Assembly (NCBI GenBank): GCA_040285825.1
Contig: JAUPSS010000003.1
Span: forward strand, 1,922,001-1,986,000
Source: Eukaryota sp. TZLM1-RC
Taxonomy: Eukaryota > Metamonada: BaSk clade
DNA length: 64,000 nucleotides
Direction: 5' to 3'
Below the pieces are notes generated by a model. The model ran no database searches and was not told where the DNA came from. It worked only from the letters and a program-made list of their open reading frames with translations. This document shows, piece by piece, positions 20,275 to 30,800 of this stretch (within the stretch, counting starts at the first letter, position 1; every line of letters starts with the position of its first letter). Made by a program: the position numbers and the translations under genes.

Positions 20275-21243
20275 TTAGGCAACATTTGATACCCATATAA
20301 TAGCATTTGTAATGGCTACAGACCCACCAATGGACCAATTCGCATAAGAATTGACAGTACTACTCCAAGGCGGACAATTGAACTCCACGATTCTTCCCCT
20401 GCCAGTATCATGCTTTACAATCAAGGGAGTGTTGCCATTCACTCTTGCAATAACTTCTCCTTGCGTAAGCTGGACACCACTTCGACCATAATTGGTAGAA
20501 ACAGTCTCAAGATTGGAAAACAGAATGTCCGATTCAACCTGTTTCTCCATCAAACATTGCTTTTTTGACTTCTTCAAGAATCCCCATGTGCCACCTCTTA
20601 AGCACAAGTACTCAAACCCCTTGATCCAGAAAGGATTACTACTAAAAAGAACCAGCCCTTTTCCCTCCTCAATGAATTTATTGAGAATCTCACCCACACA
20701 AAAATTGCTAGTGAAAAACACAATAACATCAAACAAAGCAATATCATTATAGTTATCTATACTATTTGTACTACCTATTACATCAAATTCTAATAAACTC
20801 CATTTTGAATTTAATTCTTTTTTGATATTTGATAAAATATTGTTTAAAAATGGTGCATGTTGACAGTATACCGCAATCTTCAACTTCCTTACCACCAGTT
20901 CTGTGCCTAAAATCCGATGTGAAATTTGTGAAAGGTTTTCACTGTTACAAGACGAAAGCAAGAGGTACGTTAACCACGATCGTTTATGAAGAGTTAATTG
21001 TTGAGATAATTCAACATGTGCTAGGAGTGATGCTGGACAGGGTATGATTTCAGGTATAGAAGCGAAGTGATAGTGGTCAATAGCGAGCGAGAACAACCGG
21101 TAATCAGAAGTCTTGACGGCAGTCATCAACAAAGATACAAAATCCAGCGGAGTGTGGCTGGTAATAGATGATGGAGAAATGTCAACCAGGGGGTAAGACA
21201 TGGATACTGAGTGATTGAATAGGTGATTGGTGTTGTGATTCAA
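20275..21243 (-). CDS. Hypothetical 322-aa protein, possible amidotransferase-like fold
   Basis: This uninterrupted frame of 322 codons has a hydrophobic beta-strand pattern in its second half: LKIAVYCQHAPFLNNIL, ALFDVIVFFTSN, FIEEGKGLVLFSSNPFW and the end GRGRIVEFNCPPWSSTVNSYANWSIGGSVAITNAIIWVSN. The alternation, with a GKGLVLF strand and a terminal GRGRIV..N...W....NS block, resembles class I glutamine-amidotransferase-like or ThuA-like folds, which often sit in large multidomain proteins. No catalytic Cys-His pair is evident, so enzymatic function is not claimed. A later in-frame Met (residue 15, MSYPLVD) could be the true start. It stands alone, with intergenic DNA on both sides. Confidence 0.65.
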   Translation of the reverse strand: MNHNTNHLFNHSVSMSYPLVDISPSSITSHTPLDFVSLLMTAVKTSDYRLFSLAIDHYHFASIPEIIPCPASLLAHVELSQQLTLHKRSWLTYLLLSSCNSENLSQISHRILGTELVVRKLKIAVYCQHAPFLNNILSNIKKELNSKWSLLEFDVIGSTNSIDNYNDIALFDVIVFFTSNFCVGEILNKFIEEGKGLVLFSSNPFWIKGFEYLCLRGGTWGFLKKSKKQCLMEKQVESDILFSNLETVSTNYGRSGVQLTQGEVIARVNGNTPLIVKHDTGRGRIVEFNCPPWSSTVNSYANWSIGGSVAITNAIIWVSNVA

Positions 21244-21479
21244 TTTTAAATAATTTTGTTAACCTCTTCGTATGTTAACTTGCATTCAATTAAATAACTT
21301 GTATTAGAGAAATCTAAACTGTTTTAGTAATGGCACCATCTGATTACTTAGCAATCATTAAAGTTTGAGCGTTTTGATGTAATCTTCATGCTCCTTTAAT
21401 ATCCCCATTTTAATGTCATTATCAATGAAACAAAATTGGTAACAGAACAGATTGCTGAAATTGTTTAATCTACTAATTA

Positions 21480-21890
21480 CAAACAATAATAAGTGAGAAG
21501 CACTGATTCTGTTATACCAATGGCTCAATCAAAATGTAGGGACCCCTTATCTGTTTCCGAAATTGACAGATATAAAGCAAAATTGCTATCCTTGAATGCA
21601 GAATAGCTTACTCATTTTGTTCTCTGTCAATTTGCAGTTTCCCTTCATGGCTCGTTTGGACCTTTTGCTTTATCTTTCTTGGATGATCTTGTTGAAGTTG
21701 TGAAACAATTTACTGGAAGAGTTTTTGGCAAAGCAGAATTGTATTTTCAATTTTCAAAGGTGTTGGTCCCTTATTAACTCCAGCTTTCTTATCTCTTGGA
21801 CGCTTTTATGAAAGAAAATTACCAGTCAATTCTTCTTGGCTGATTTGGGTATTGAAGATATAGAATTTTAATTTTGTCGTATTTTTTTAT
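21480..21890 (+). mobile_element. Family B (divergent subfamily) 3' fragment
   Basis: The plus strand encodes VSEIDRYKAKLLSLNAE, FAVSLHGSFGPFALSFLDDLVEVVKQFTGRVFGKAELYFQF and then a 3' UTR shared with the fragment at 14.45 kb (TCTTCTTGGCTGATTTGGG). It is truncated on both sides and interrupted by stops. Confidence 0.75.
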
Positions 21891-22605
21891 TGAAAAAAGT
21901 CAAAATTTAAGAAAAAATTTTCAGAAGTTTAAACAAGTGAAAAAGAAGATAAGAGATTTCGGTAACAGTAACTGTTGAAGGCTAAATCGAGCTGATGCTT
22001 CTGACCACTAATAGAGATGCATTGGATAGGCATTTGATATTACTGTGGAAATTAGCAATCAATTTGAAATTGCAATCAGCATGACAGACATCGTGTCAGA
22101 CAACGAGATTATCTTGACTCTTCCTATTCTTCTAACATCATGCAGTGAAACGAAAGAAAGGAGTACATGCTAACGGACCCAATTCCCACCTCCTGCTTTA
22201 TTCTGTTTTTCACAGAACAGCAGAGTTCTTTCTCCCGAACTCGTCAGTCGGGAACTGTCATCCTGCTTCATAGGAATAAACATAAGGTCAGAGCCTCGAT
22301 TTCCTATCGGAATCGTCGTTATGTTCCTTCCGTTGGGGTAGAGTAAACCACTTTTTTGAGTCATCATGTGGGTCATGACATATGTGCTGTTAAATCAGCC
22401 ATTGTCATGATCACCTTATATATGGGATGTTTTTCTTGTTTGTGTTTTGTTTTGAATGGTTATTTTAATGTTTGTGATTTTGTTGTTTTTTTGTCTTTAG
22501 GTACTTTTGCTGTGTACGTGGAATGTTGATTTTGCTTGTGTTTTGTTTTATATTGTTGTTATTGATTTTGTTGATTTTTTTGTTTTAGGTAATTGCAAAT
22601 TGAAT
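21891..22605. other. Intergenic, with a GC-richer relic and a T-rich stretch
   Basis: About 22160-22350 is noticeably richer in G and C than its surroundings. On the plus strand it reads QSGTVILLHRNKHKVRASISYRNRRYVPSV in one frame, and the minus strand has a 68-codon frame. It may be a decayed mobile-element fragment, but I recognise no family. 22430-22600 is T-rich on the plus strand and leads into the 2A-like leader. Confidence 0.35.
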
Positions 22606-23180
22606 ATGGGATGCTGTGTCTAAAATTGTTATTTTGATGATGTTGAATTTGATGATCATGTTTATAATTTATGTTTCCAATCCAGTATCTTCCAACATCA
22701 TTCAACATCAAACCCATTTTCTGTTGAATCAACAATGGATGAAGACGTTGAAGCAAATCCTGGTCCAAAAATGAACAGATCTAATTGCAATTACGAATTC
22801 AAACTAGATTTTGCCTGAAGTTGTCTTTACAGTCCCGATATGAACGCAATTTATTACTACCACAAATATTTGCCTAATTATATGAATCTTTGATGGCCAG
22901 AATTTGTTATGTTTTAGCTGTGCATTATGGGAAAAAAAGGTTAAAACCAAGAAGTGCATTTCCACAGGATTTCAAAGACTTTGTTTGCAGTGAAGGAGTT
23001 TATACTTTAAGAACAACTTTTGAGCAACAAAAATTGAACAAAACATTGAGTTAGCTTGATCACTTAAGACTCAAGCCTGAACAGTTTCCACGATTTCCAG
23101 CTGATGGATTCAGTAAACCACCTGAGTATATGGCCCCAATAATGTTTGCCAATTTTGAGAATAATTTGAAATTAAATTCA
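22606..23180 (+). mobile_element. Fanzor element, copy 2: internally deleted, with intact 2A-like motif
   Basis: The leader starts at ATG 22606 (Met-Gly-Cys-Cys-Val, then TAA where copy 1 has TTA) and runs in the same frame to DVEANPGP at 22744-22767, followed by KMNRSNC. From about 22782 the sequence matches copy 1 from about 3905 onward: L.L.LQS..ERNL, then LYE.L.ARI.Y, RSAFP.DF..FV, TTFEQQKLNKTLS and PPEYMAP.MFANFENNLKLN. About 1.1 kb present in copy 1 (excluding its LTR insertion) is missing. At 23181 it is cut off by the family A retroelement. In-frame stops make it non-functional, but the 2A motif itself fits the consensus. Confidence 0.72.
22744..22767 (+). other. 2A-like ribosome-skipping motif DVEANPGP
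   Basis: Eight codons GAC-GTT-GAA-GCA-AAT-CCT-GGT-CCA encode D-V-E-A-N-P-G-P, a perfect match to the 2A consensus D(V/I)ExNPGP known from RNA viruses and from some non-LTR retrotransposons. Skipping would occur between Gly and the final Pro. The leader would be released and the downstream protein would begin with Pro. Confidence 0.75.
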
Positions 23181-23413
23181 ATTAAATGCAATGAATTTGT
23201 TTTCGTTTTTCAAAGATTTTTGGATCAATTATGTAAAGGAAAGTATGCTATCAATATTATTTGGGAATTTTTGGTTCTTTTTGTCCTCCTTTTGAACAAA
23301 ATTTCGTAAATATTTCCGAAGATTTAACTAATATAGCACCGAGAAATCAGTCATCCGACAAATTAAGTAAAATTTTTGAAAACTAATGTTTTAACAACAA
23401 ATGGTCCAAGGCT

Positions 23414-25480
23414 TTGTCAGCTTTAAGTCCCGGAGTTAAAGCACCCAACAATGAAAACACAATAGATGAACTAAAAGTACTTCATCCTTATGAAGACCCT
23501 ATAATGGATCAAAATATTTACGGCACATACTGGGAAAATTATCCATTGATGCCATCAGAAGTTTTTTCGGTTATCAAAAAGAGACCACGTGGTAAGTCTG
23601 CTGGACTTTCTGGTACTACTATTGATCATGTAAATGCCGCGATTATTTCTTCAGAAGATTGCCTTTGTTTATTGACCAAATTTTTCACCCAATCATTATC
23701 TGCTCAACTCAAATACCCAGAAGAATTAAGAAGTTCTCGTTTGACTGCACTTGTCAAAAATTCAAAAATGGATTTCGTCCTATTGCAGTCTCTGAGAGCT
23801 TACAGAATATTTATTCTGCGTGTTGCTTAAGCAGGTTAAATGAGAAAGCAAAAAAAATTTTATTACCATTTCAATATGGTATAAATACTGCAGATGGAGT
23901 CTCTTCAGCGATATTTGCTACTACTGTTTTATTTCGCCAAAATGAATCCAATGTTTGCATGTCATTGGATTTTAGTAATGCTTTCAATTCACTGAGTCGT
24001 CGCAGTATCCATGGTGCTCTATTGCAATATATGCCGGAATTAATACCGTATTTTCAATCAACATATTGCACATATTCGAATTTACATTTTGGTAACAACA
24101 TTTTGAGTTCATCAAGTGGCGTAAAGCAAGGAGATCCGTTAGGACCTCTTTTGTTTTGTTTAGCCATCCATCCTATTTTACTGCAAATTCAAAAGATGTT
24201 TCCTTCACTGAAAATGATTGCATATATGGATGATGTTGTGCTTATTGATGATTTATATATTGTGAAACAAGCAACTGTATGTTTTAAAGAAATTGGTCTC
24301 CGACTTAATTTACTTAAATGTGTTTTGTTATCGAATTCTCCAGTTTCCACAATAGTTGATGGTATTGAATTTCAAGCCAAATTATATTCAATTGATGCTA
24401 TTCGTCATTTGGGTTCGTTTTAGGAAATAATGATGAAATTACCAAAAAATTGTTTGAAAAGTTGAACTCAATTTCTGACAAGATTTAGATTTTGTGGAGA
24501 AAATCTTGGTTCAATGATAGTCGTCCCATTAGTATTGAGTTAATTTAATTAAGTGTGCAAATTCAATAAATATAATTTCTGACAAAATTGACAGAATGAT
24601 GAATTTAGATATACAACAACACATCAAATTTACCATTATAAGACTGTGTTTTAGTTCCAATTTTAATCATATATTTCGATCTACAAATCCTCTCGGCACT
24701 AGACCTTTGGCTCAAAAGTTGAATGAGTTACGTGCAAAAGCTCTGTCTCAATTACTGGGATGTAAAATGTTTCAAATTCCAGATCATGCTTACCTTAGTC
24801 CACATTATGGTGGATTAGGGTGGACGAAGGCTTCTATTCTTACCTCGTGTGCTTTTGTTGGTGGATGCAGAAATGCAATCTTTGAGTTTTCCGAAAGATT
24901 TGCAGATTGGGAAGATTTATTGATGACAACGCAAAGTTCCACTGTTTTTGCATTAACTGAACAAATTTCAAGAATTGATGTAGAAAAATGGGGTCGATGT
25001 TTTCCCCAATCATTCAATGGCAATATTCCAGAAAAAAATGTTTTAAATTTGAAGTACACTCTTCGAAAATTACAGAAACGATTGACTGGAATGTATGAAA
25101 AAGATCTTTATAATAATATATGCAGCTCGGCTGTTTTAAATCAAGATCTTCACTCATTGTTATTGGAAAAGGGTGTTTGTGAAAACAAGTCGTCAGATTC
25201 TTCACTTTTTGTAACCATTGTACCACGAAGATTTGGATTGTGTGCCACTAATGAAGCATTTGTAACAAAAATGAGATTATATTTGAACATCCCCATTAAC
25301 CAATTATTATCAAAAGAAAAATGTATTTGTTCGAATTCACCTCAACTCACTTTGCACCATGCTCTGAATTGCTCTAAATTGATAACTTATCGTTCTTCAT
25401 TACATGATGCTGTTAGAGACACTGTTTTCAATATGGCACAAACTGCAAGGATATCATGTATCAAAGAGAGCCCCTGCTGA
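23414..25480 (+). pseudogene. Family A polyprotein: RT and thumb in broken frames
   Basis: The open segments 23414-23830, 23659-24423 and 24596-25480 together cover the RT and the region up to the endonuclease. They contain RPRGKSAGLSGTTIDHV at the RT start, the palm blocks with YMDD, and a long thumb (HIFRSTNPLGTRPLAQKLNELRAK ... ISRIDVEKWGRCFPQSFNGN ... RLTGMYEKDLYNNI). The CCHC-like knuckle lies near 25321-25375. Single-base indels at homopolymers cause most frame changes. Confidence 0.82.
24482..24573 (+). mobile_element. Nested family A 3' mini-insertion, about 92 bp
   Basis: Only the final codons and the 3' UTR of family A are inserted within the larger copy. They are flanked by the 12-bp duplication AATTTCTGACAA (24470-24481 and 24574-24585). 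Confidence 0.9.
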
Positions 25481-25866
25481 AGGAAACACTTTCTCTGAAT
25501 AATTTTGGTTCTGATAATAGAGGTGATGTATACTGTGATTGGATTGATAATTCTGAAGCTATTGTTGACCTTGTCTCATGTAATGTTGCAAATGATACTT
25601 TGGTTCACAGAAGAAAACTTAATCCTGTGGCTGCTCTGGATTTTAAAGCAAAAAAGAAACATAGAAAATATGATAAAGAAATTGAAGAGGCAAATGTCGA
25701 TAGAAATACACAGCTGGTTTTTATTGCTTTCCCATTTTCGATAAATGGAAGATTATCAGTTGAAGCAGAAACTTTTTTGGATGACTTCCAAAAAATGGTG
25801 CAAGAAAAACCAATAAAATATTTGATATTTTTTATGGCGTTCACGGATTCAATTTGCCATTATTAA
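25456..25866 (+). pseudogene. Family A REL endonuclease fragment
   Basis: This 136-residue segment has the restriction-like endonuclease residues GDVYCDWIDN, AIVDLVSCN and VAALDFKAKKKHRKY. It is shifted out of frame both from the upstream RT segment (near 25475) and from the last 45 codons of the protein (near 25830). Confidence 0.8.
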
Positions 25867-26310
25867 TAGATTACCGCGGTTTTTCAATCGAATTAGAGAA
25901 GCTTTAGCTAGACAGCAAGCAGATCAAGATTTTGTAGAGGAAATCTTGGTTCAATGATAGTCGTCCTATTAGTTATGAGTTAATTTAATTAAGTATGCAA
26001 ATTCAATAAATAAATAAATTCAATATTTTTTTTTCTTCCCCCCTTCCGCGTCGAACTTTTTTCCTCTCCATCATGATTGTTGAAAACCTCCCTTTTCACG
26101 GTCCAGGCCCTCCTATTGTTTTCTTAACAATTATTCCATACTGCTCTACGTTGTCTCCCTCTTCTTTGTTGACTCTACTGAATGTTTTTCCATTGATAAC
26201 ATCATCCTTTGAAACATCAATTTGGAGACACATTAGTTCCCTTCTCACAAGCATTTTGTTTCTTGTTCAATTTGACTTGACCATCAGCAGATGTTCGCAT
26301 TTCTCTTCTT

Positions 26311-26373
26311 ATGAAAAGCTTGCTGTCGCCTTTAAACCGCTCTTGGAGCTTCTCAGACGGCCGCTTAGTAATG
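26311..26373 (+). repeat. 63-bp direct repeat, copy 1
   Basis: Paired with 26485-26547, with about four mismatches by eye. Confidence 0.8.
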
Positions 26374-26484
26374 GAAGCAGAAAGTTTGTGATCTGTTTAC
26401 TGAAAGTTTGAATAGTTGTTCTTGAGATAGAATTCTCACTCTTCTTATTGGATGTTGTTGATGGTTCAAATAATCGTATGTGTG

Positions 26485-26547
26485 ATGAAAAGCTTGCTGT
26501 CGCCTTTAAAACGCTCTTGGAGCATCCCAGACGGCCGCTTAGTAATG
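26485..26547 (+). repeat. 63-bp direct repeat, copy 2
   Basis: Paired with 26311-26373, separated by 111 bp. Confidence 0.8.
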
Positions 26548-26715
26548 TCAATCATGTACTTTTTGGTTTTGTGCTGGTTGTTCAGTGTCTTTTTGGAGTA
26601 TTGACTACTAGTAGTGGAGTAGTTGGATGAGGAATTTCTGAATTGTCGTAGTATTTAGCTCATTTAATAAAAAAAGTCCAAAAAAAATTCAATAAATATA
26701 TTATAAAAACCATAT

Positions 26716-28480
26716 TTATGGATTTATTAATGTTTATGTTGACAAATTAGATGTGGAAAATGTGTTAGCAGAAATGCACAAGCTGGGTGAATACTCAACG
26801 ACATTATCTCCAATTACTTCATTATATATATTTAGGCTTCGTCAATTCAAAAATTTGTTCTTGGTTGATGATGGAGTTTGCTTGACTTCTTTGTTTCTTC
26901 ATCCTGAAAATATTGCAGACTTTCTGAATGATGAATTTTTCGATTTATGTGAACAACATGATATTAGTAATAATGAACTTACAGACATCTTTGAAAGTCT
27001 TATGAGGCATTTACTTGTCAAATTGAGAATTTGATCACTGACGAGAATTTAGTTGATAACATATTTCCAGTGTTTATACACTTTCTTGCAGACGCTATTG
27101 AAAAAGATCATCAAATATTCCTAAAACCAAAAACTACAATTGTCCAATTTATTTGCAGTAGTGAGAGAAAACCTTATCATATTTCTCCTGTTTCAACCAC
27201 TGTAGGCCCTGGATATTTTCCTCTTGATACAAGAACAATATAGACAATTGTTGGACAAACTTTGATGGACGATTTGTTGCCTGATGAGAGATTAAAAATG
27301 GTCAATGCACAAGCCCAAATTCTTAGATTCAATCCACCTGGGCAATTCGAACTTTGGTCTAATATTCTCGATTTAAACCAACCATTGTTCAAACAAAAGA
27401 GCTATAAATTCAACAACATAATCCATACAGTTGGATTTTATATTTCAGTAGAATTTGTTCGTCAGGATTTACAAGGTCAGAAATGTAAGCCAGACAACAA
27501 GGCCAGTATTTCGGATATATATTGATGATGTTGATGTTGATACTTTTCAAGACAAACGAATTGTTGATTGTGATCCTGGAAAACGTGATTTATTGTATTT
27601 TGGAAGTAAAAAGACTGATCAAGAATTAGCCGTGGTGCCTCAACATGAAACTGAACAACAAAGAAATAGTCAGGTGAAGAATCAAGACGAGAAATTCAAA
27701 TGGTTGAGAGTGACTCAGATGTCCTGGTTTTTGAAAAGTAGGATTAATGAAGAACAAAAACGATGGGCGACAAAGTATACTGAGGTAGATTACGACAGGA
27801 ACCAAATGATAGAGTCTAATGAAATGACAATTGAAGATGCAAACACCGAATTATTCGCGTTTGCTGAAACTTCAGCAACTTGTACAAATTCTAACTTTGT
27901 GGTTGCGAAACTTCGGCAAGTTTTTTTGACAATTGATTTTTACAGTCTTGACTTGTGGAGCATTCATTAAATGCAAGCTTTTGCTCACAAGCAAAAGATT
28001 GAAAGTTGGTTGTTAAAAAATCTTGTTCAGCATTGTGGCAACCCAAAAGATACTTTAATACTAATGGGTGATTATGGTAAAAAAGGTTCCAAGAATTTGA
28101 AACATCATAGACCTCCACTCGAGGCATTGGATGTATTCAATTTCTGAAAAGAAATGGATTTGAAATATTGATGATTAATGAAGCTTTCGTTTCAGCAAAA
28201 TGTCCTGTGTGTTTGGAAAAGGTTGCTACGTTTTTGAGAATAGCAAATTCCAGATTCTACAGAAGAGAAAAGACTCCTGTTACTACATGTCATTGTTTAT
28301 TAGCTTGTAATAGTGAGAGCAAACTCACTAACAAAGACTCAACAAAGCTTTTCAATAGAAATAAGCTGGCTTGTCTGAATATGCTTGCAATTGCTGAAGC
28401 TAGAATGAGCGGTAATGAGAGGCCTCAGTATCTGCGTAGTAGATGGTTTTTGTTATTATTCTGCATGAAATTTGTTCACA
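26716..28480 (+). mobile_element. Fanzor element, copy 3: 5'-deleted, relatively well preserved
   Basis: This copy begins at the equivalent of copy 1 position 4312 and continues to the C-terminus. The best open parts are 26753-27034, 27031-27243, 27262-27525, 27455-27970 and 28168-28515. RuvC-I reads DCDPGKRDLLYFG (near 27569-27605). The bridging helices include DEKFKWLRVTQMSWFLKSRI. The central block carries HKQKIESWLL..LVQHCGNPKD and LMGDYGKKG. The RuvC-II region reads LMINEAFVSAKCPVC, keeping the Glu that copy 1 changed to Asp, and is followed by CHCLLACN and FNRNKLACLNMLAIAEARMSGNERPQYL. At least five frame breaks are present. It ends about 90 bp upstream of the syntaxin start codon. Confidence 0.72.
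27455..27970 (+). pseudogene. Fanzor RuvC-I segment (copy 3)
   Basis: This 171-codon open stretch contains YIDDVDVDTFQDKRIVDCDPGKRD followed by a helical region (ETEQQRNSQVKNQDEKFKW), as in the domain around the first RuvC aspartate of TnpB/Fanzor proteins. It overlaps the previous frame (27262-27525) by a frameshift near 27510. The corresponding stretch of copy 1 (5034-5639) is about 90% identical by eye. Confidence 0.68.
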
Positions 28481-28515
28481 AACACAAAACCACACCCCAG
28501 ATTATATTTCATTAA
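28168..28515 (+). pseudogene. Fanzor zinc-finger and RuvC-III segment (copy 3)
   Basis: This segment reads LMINEAFVSAKCPVC (RuvC-II Glu plus first CxxC), CHCLLAC (second half of the zinc ribbon) and FNRNKLACLNMLAIAEARM. In active relatives the last motif reads (N)RD.N...N. Here Asp is replaced by Asn (NRN), and the same Asn appears in copy 1 and in the 10.3-kb fragment. Confidence 0.68.
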
Positions 28516-28572
28516 GACAATTCAGATCTTTCCAGGTACACTTTCTCTCTTTCAGACACTTACACTGCACAT

Positions 28573-29550
28573 ATGACTATTAATTCTCGTCTGGATGAAC
28601 TCCTTGACACCACAAACACCGACCTCGAAGAAGGATCTCCCAACATTGCTTCAGAGAGCGAAGAAGATGAAACAGTTTGACTTTATTGTCCTCTCTCATC
28701 CAAGCAACCGGAACACATGAATGAATTCTATGTAGAAGTGTCTCGTGTAAAATCTTTACTAAACAACATGGCAGAATCCTTAGATGAACTAGGTGCCAAC
28801 TTTGGAACCACAGAAACCTACTATGGATCTATTGACAGTAAGAAGGAGGAGCAAATGCTCGAACAGCAGCGAGAGCAAGTCAACTCTCTCATTGAAGAAA
28901 TTGGAAACATCATAGGCACATGCAAGACCATTTTGAAATCCATGGAAGAGCGCACTGATCAGCTAGTTGAGGAAGAAAACTTGACCTGTCACAACCAAAT
29001 TAGAAGAACTATCCATGGCACTCTTAGCAAGCAATTCTACGACCAAATGCGCAGGTTCCAGGAGATGCAGACTGAACATAGAGACAATCTCAAGCAAGAG
29101 CTTATCCGTCAAGTGTCATGGCAGGAGAACATTGACCTAGATGGTTCTGATTTAGCCCAGTCCCTACTCGATGGTAATGTTTCTGCGAACCTGTCTCTTG
29201 TACAGAGTTCTCTTATTGCTGGGAGTTCCATGGTAGCGAATGACAGACTGCAGAACACATTGGAACGCCACCAGGATGTAGTGAAGATTACGGAAAGCAT
29301 CTCACAACTTGCTGGTCTTATGCAAGACTTTGCTCTCTTAGTCCAGGCCCAAGGTGAAAAGCTTGAGCGATTGGACTCTTACACGGCGGCGTCCGTACGG
29401 TATGTCATTGGAGGTAATCAACAGTTGCAAAAGGCGATAAGATCAAAGAGAAGGTTTAGGAAGAAGGCGTGCTGTTTGCTTTGCTGCTTGACTGTGTTGT
29501 TGTTATTCTTTTTGTTTCCACTGTTGAGTTCTGCTGCTGGTAATGCTTGA
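28573..29550 (+). CDS. Syntaxin (Qa-SNARE), two exons
   Basis: Exon 1 is 28573-28674 and exon 2 is 28705-29550, joined across a 30-nt intron to give 315 residues. The acidic N-terminal segment (TDLEEGSPNIASESEEDETQ) leads into a helical Habc-like region. The SNARE motif (RHQDVVKITESISQLAGLMQ, FALLVQAQGEKLERLDSYTAASVRYVIGGNQQLQKA) has the zero-layer Gln and the QGE signature of syntaxins. After a basic RSKRRFRKKA linker it ends with a Cys-rich single membrane anchor (CCLLCCLTVLLLFFLFPLLSS). The protein should act as a tail-anchored target-membrane SNARE in vesicle fusion; which compartment cannot be told. Without the intron the acidic N-terminus would be lost to a TGA. Confidence 0.92.
28675..28704 (+). 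other. Spliceosomal intron, 30 nt (syntaxin)
   Basis: It starts GTTTGACTTT and ends CATCCAAG. It lies between codon 34 and codon 35 (phase 0). Removing it joins an ATG-initiated acidic exon to the main frame. Confidence 0.82.
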
Positions 29551-30800
29551 TTGAGAATTTGATTGAAAATTTGACTTATTGATTTTTGTATATATTAAAT
29601 TTTGTAGTGAATTGTTTGTATTAATTTAGTAAAAAAGTTTATGTTTTTCTTGGTTTGAATTGATTCAGGTCCTTATGCACCAATAAGGACCAGTAATTTT
29701 TACAATTGAATATTTGTCCTTGCATTTAAATTGACATCATCATCTGCAGCAGTTGTATGTTCTATTTTACACAATAGAATATGTCTCAAACTTCATTAAT
29801 AATGATGACACATTATAAACATATTATTGACATTTAATCTGTAGCTTCCTCACATCTTTCAGAGACTTCGTTTAAATAGAATGCGTCAAAAATGCTGAGA
29901 ACCGAAACAGATGAGGTGAGTTAGAAACCATCAACATCAATGAATATAATTTATTAAGATTAAAGGATATGATTTAGAATTTTATGTTTTGTTTATTTTC
30001 TCGGTGTATTAAATTAAAAATATTGAAAAAAAAATTAGATTAAAGGAGTGAATTTATACAAACTTCCAGCAAAAAAAGGAAAATGTTTCTGATTTAACCG
30101 TAATGACAGTTGTTCGTATCTTGAATTTGCTAATTCGAACTGGGCTCTGATAGTGTGATCACGACACTGGTGATTTGCTTACATCAGCAACAATGAATTG
30201 AGTCATGATCTTTCCTGTTGATTGTTAACGAATCACCACACCTTTTATTGAAGAGTCCTTACGGTTAGTAACACCAGTAATGTACAAAATAGATCACTCG
30301 GTAGTTTTCAGTCATTGCAAAGACTAATGTATAATGAAAGAATTGTCAGCATTAGACGCATCATGACAATTCATTGTGAAATTAGAAGGTTGTGAATTCG
30401 GGGACACTCTAATTAATAACCACATTGTTGAATTCGAAATCTAGAAAATACTATTTTAATGTACATTTATTCACACATTAATAAATTTATGTTGAGAGTT
30501 TACAACGTGATGATAAATTAAAGAACGAATTAATTTTGGTGATGAAATAGGGAAAAAAAGAATGAAATGAAATCAATAACAATACAATAAGCTACAAACT
30601 TTTGTATAAAGTTTTCTTTTTGATGTAATTTGAATTAAAAACTAACAGAAAAGTAAGATAAAAATAAAGAAAACAATTAAAAACAAATGAAAACAAATGA
30701 AAACAATTAAAAACAATTAAAAAAATAAAAACATTCTGGTACTGAAAAACCAAACATGGAGAAAATTGAGAAGAAAAGCCAAGAACTAATTAGACAAAAA
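29551..30800. other. Intergenic, 1.25 kb
   Basis: No gene is recognised. Near 30670-30730 there is a low-complexity run of AAAACAATTAA/AAAACAAATG units at the 3' side of the 855-aa gene. Confidence 0.4.

Larger units (their letters stand above)
23181..26010 (+). mobile_element. Family A REL retrotransposon, long 5'-truncated copy
   Basis: This copy starts inside the N-terminal region (KCNEFVFVFQRFLDQLCKG), just after the finger domain of the full copy at 48.6-51.9 kb, and ends with the family A 3' UTR at about 26005. RT motifs are LDFSNAFNSLSRRS, SSSGVKQGDPLGPLL and YMDDVVL. The thumb, the CICSNSP ... HALNC knuckle, the endonuclease (GDVYCD, IVDLVSC, LDFKAKKK) and the terminal VEEILVQ follow. 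Frameshifts (near 23270, 23775, 24423, 25478 and 25830) break it. A short family A copy is nested at 24482-24573. TAAATTCAAT occurs at both ends and may be the target duplication. It cut off the Fanzor copy 2. Confidence 0.9.
26011..26715. other. Unassigned stretch with a 63-bp direct repeat
   Basis: It contains a duplicated segment at 26311-26373 and 26485-26547 (few mismatches; begins ATGAAAAGCTTGCTGTCGCC). Base composition is higher in G and C than the neighbours. Plus-strand frames of 112 and 60 codons cover the repeats, but I recognise no family. Confidence 0.45.

Noticed and set aside
20492-21047. Plus-strand frames antisense to the 322-aa gene
   Set aside because: The minus-strand frame is far longer and protein-like. 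These are antisense shadows.
22160-22376. 68-codon minus-strand frame in a GC-richer patch
   Set aside because: Composition is odd but there are no motifs. The plus strand looks equally coding-like, so no gene is called.
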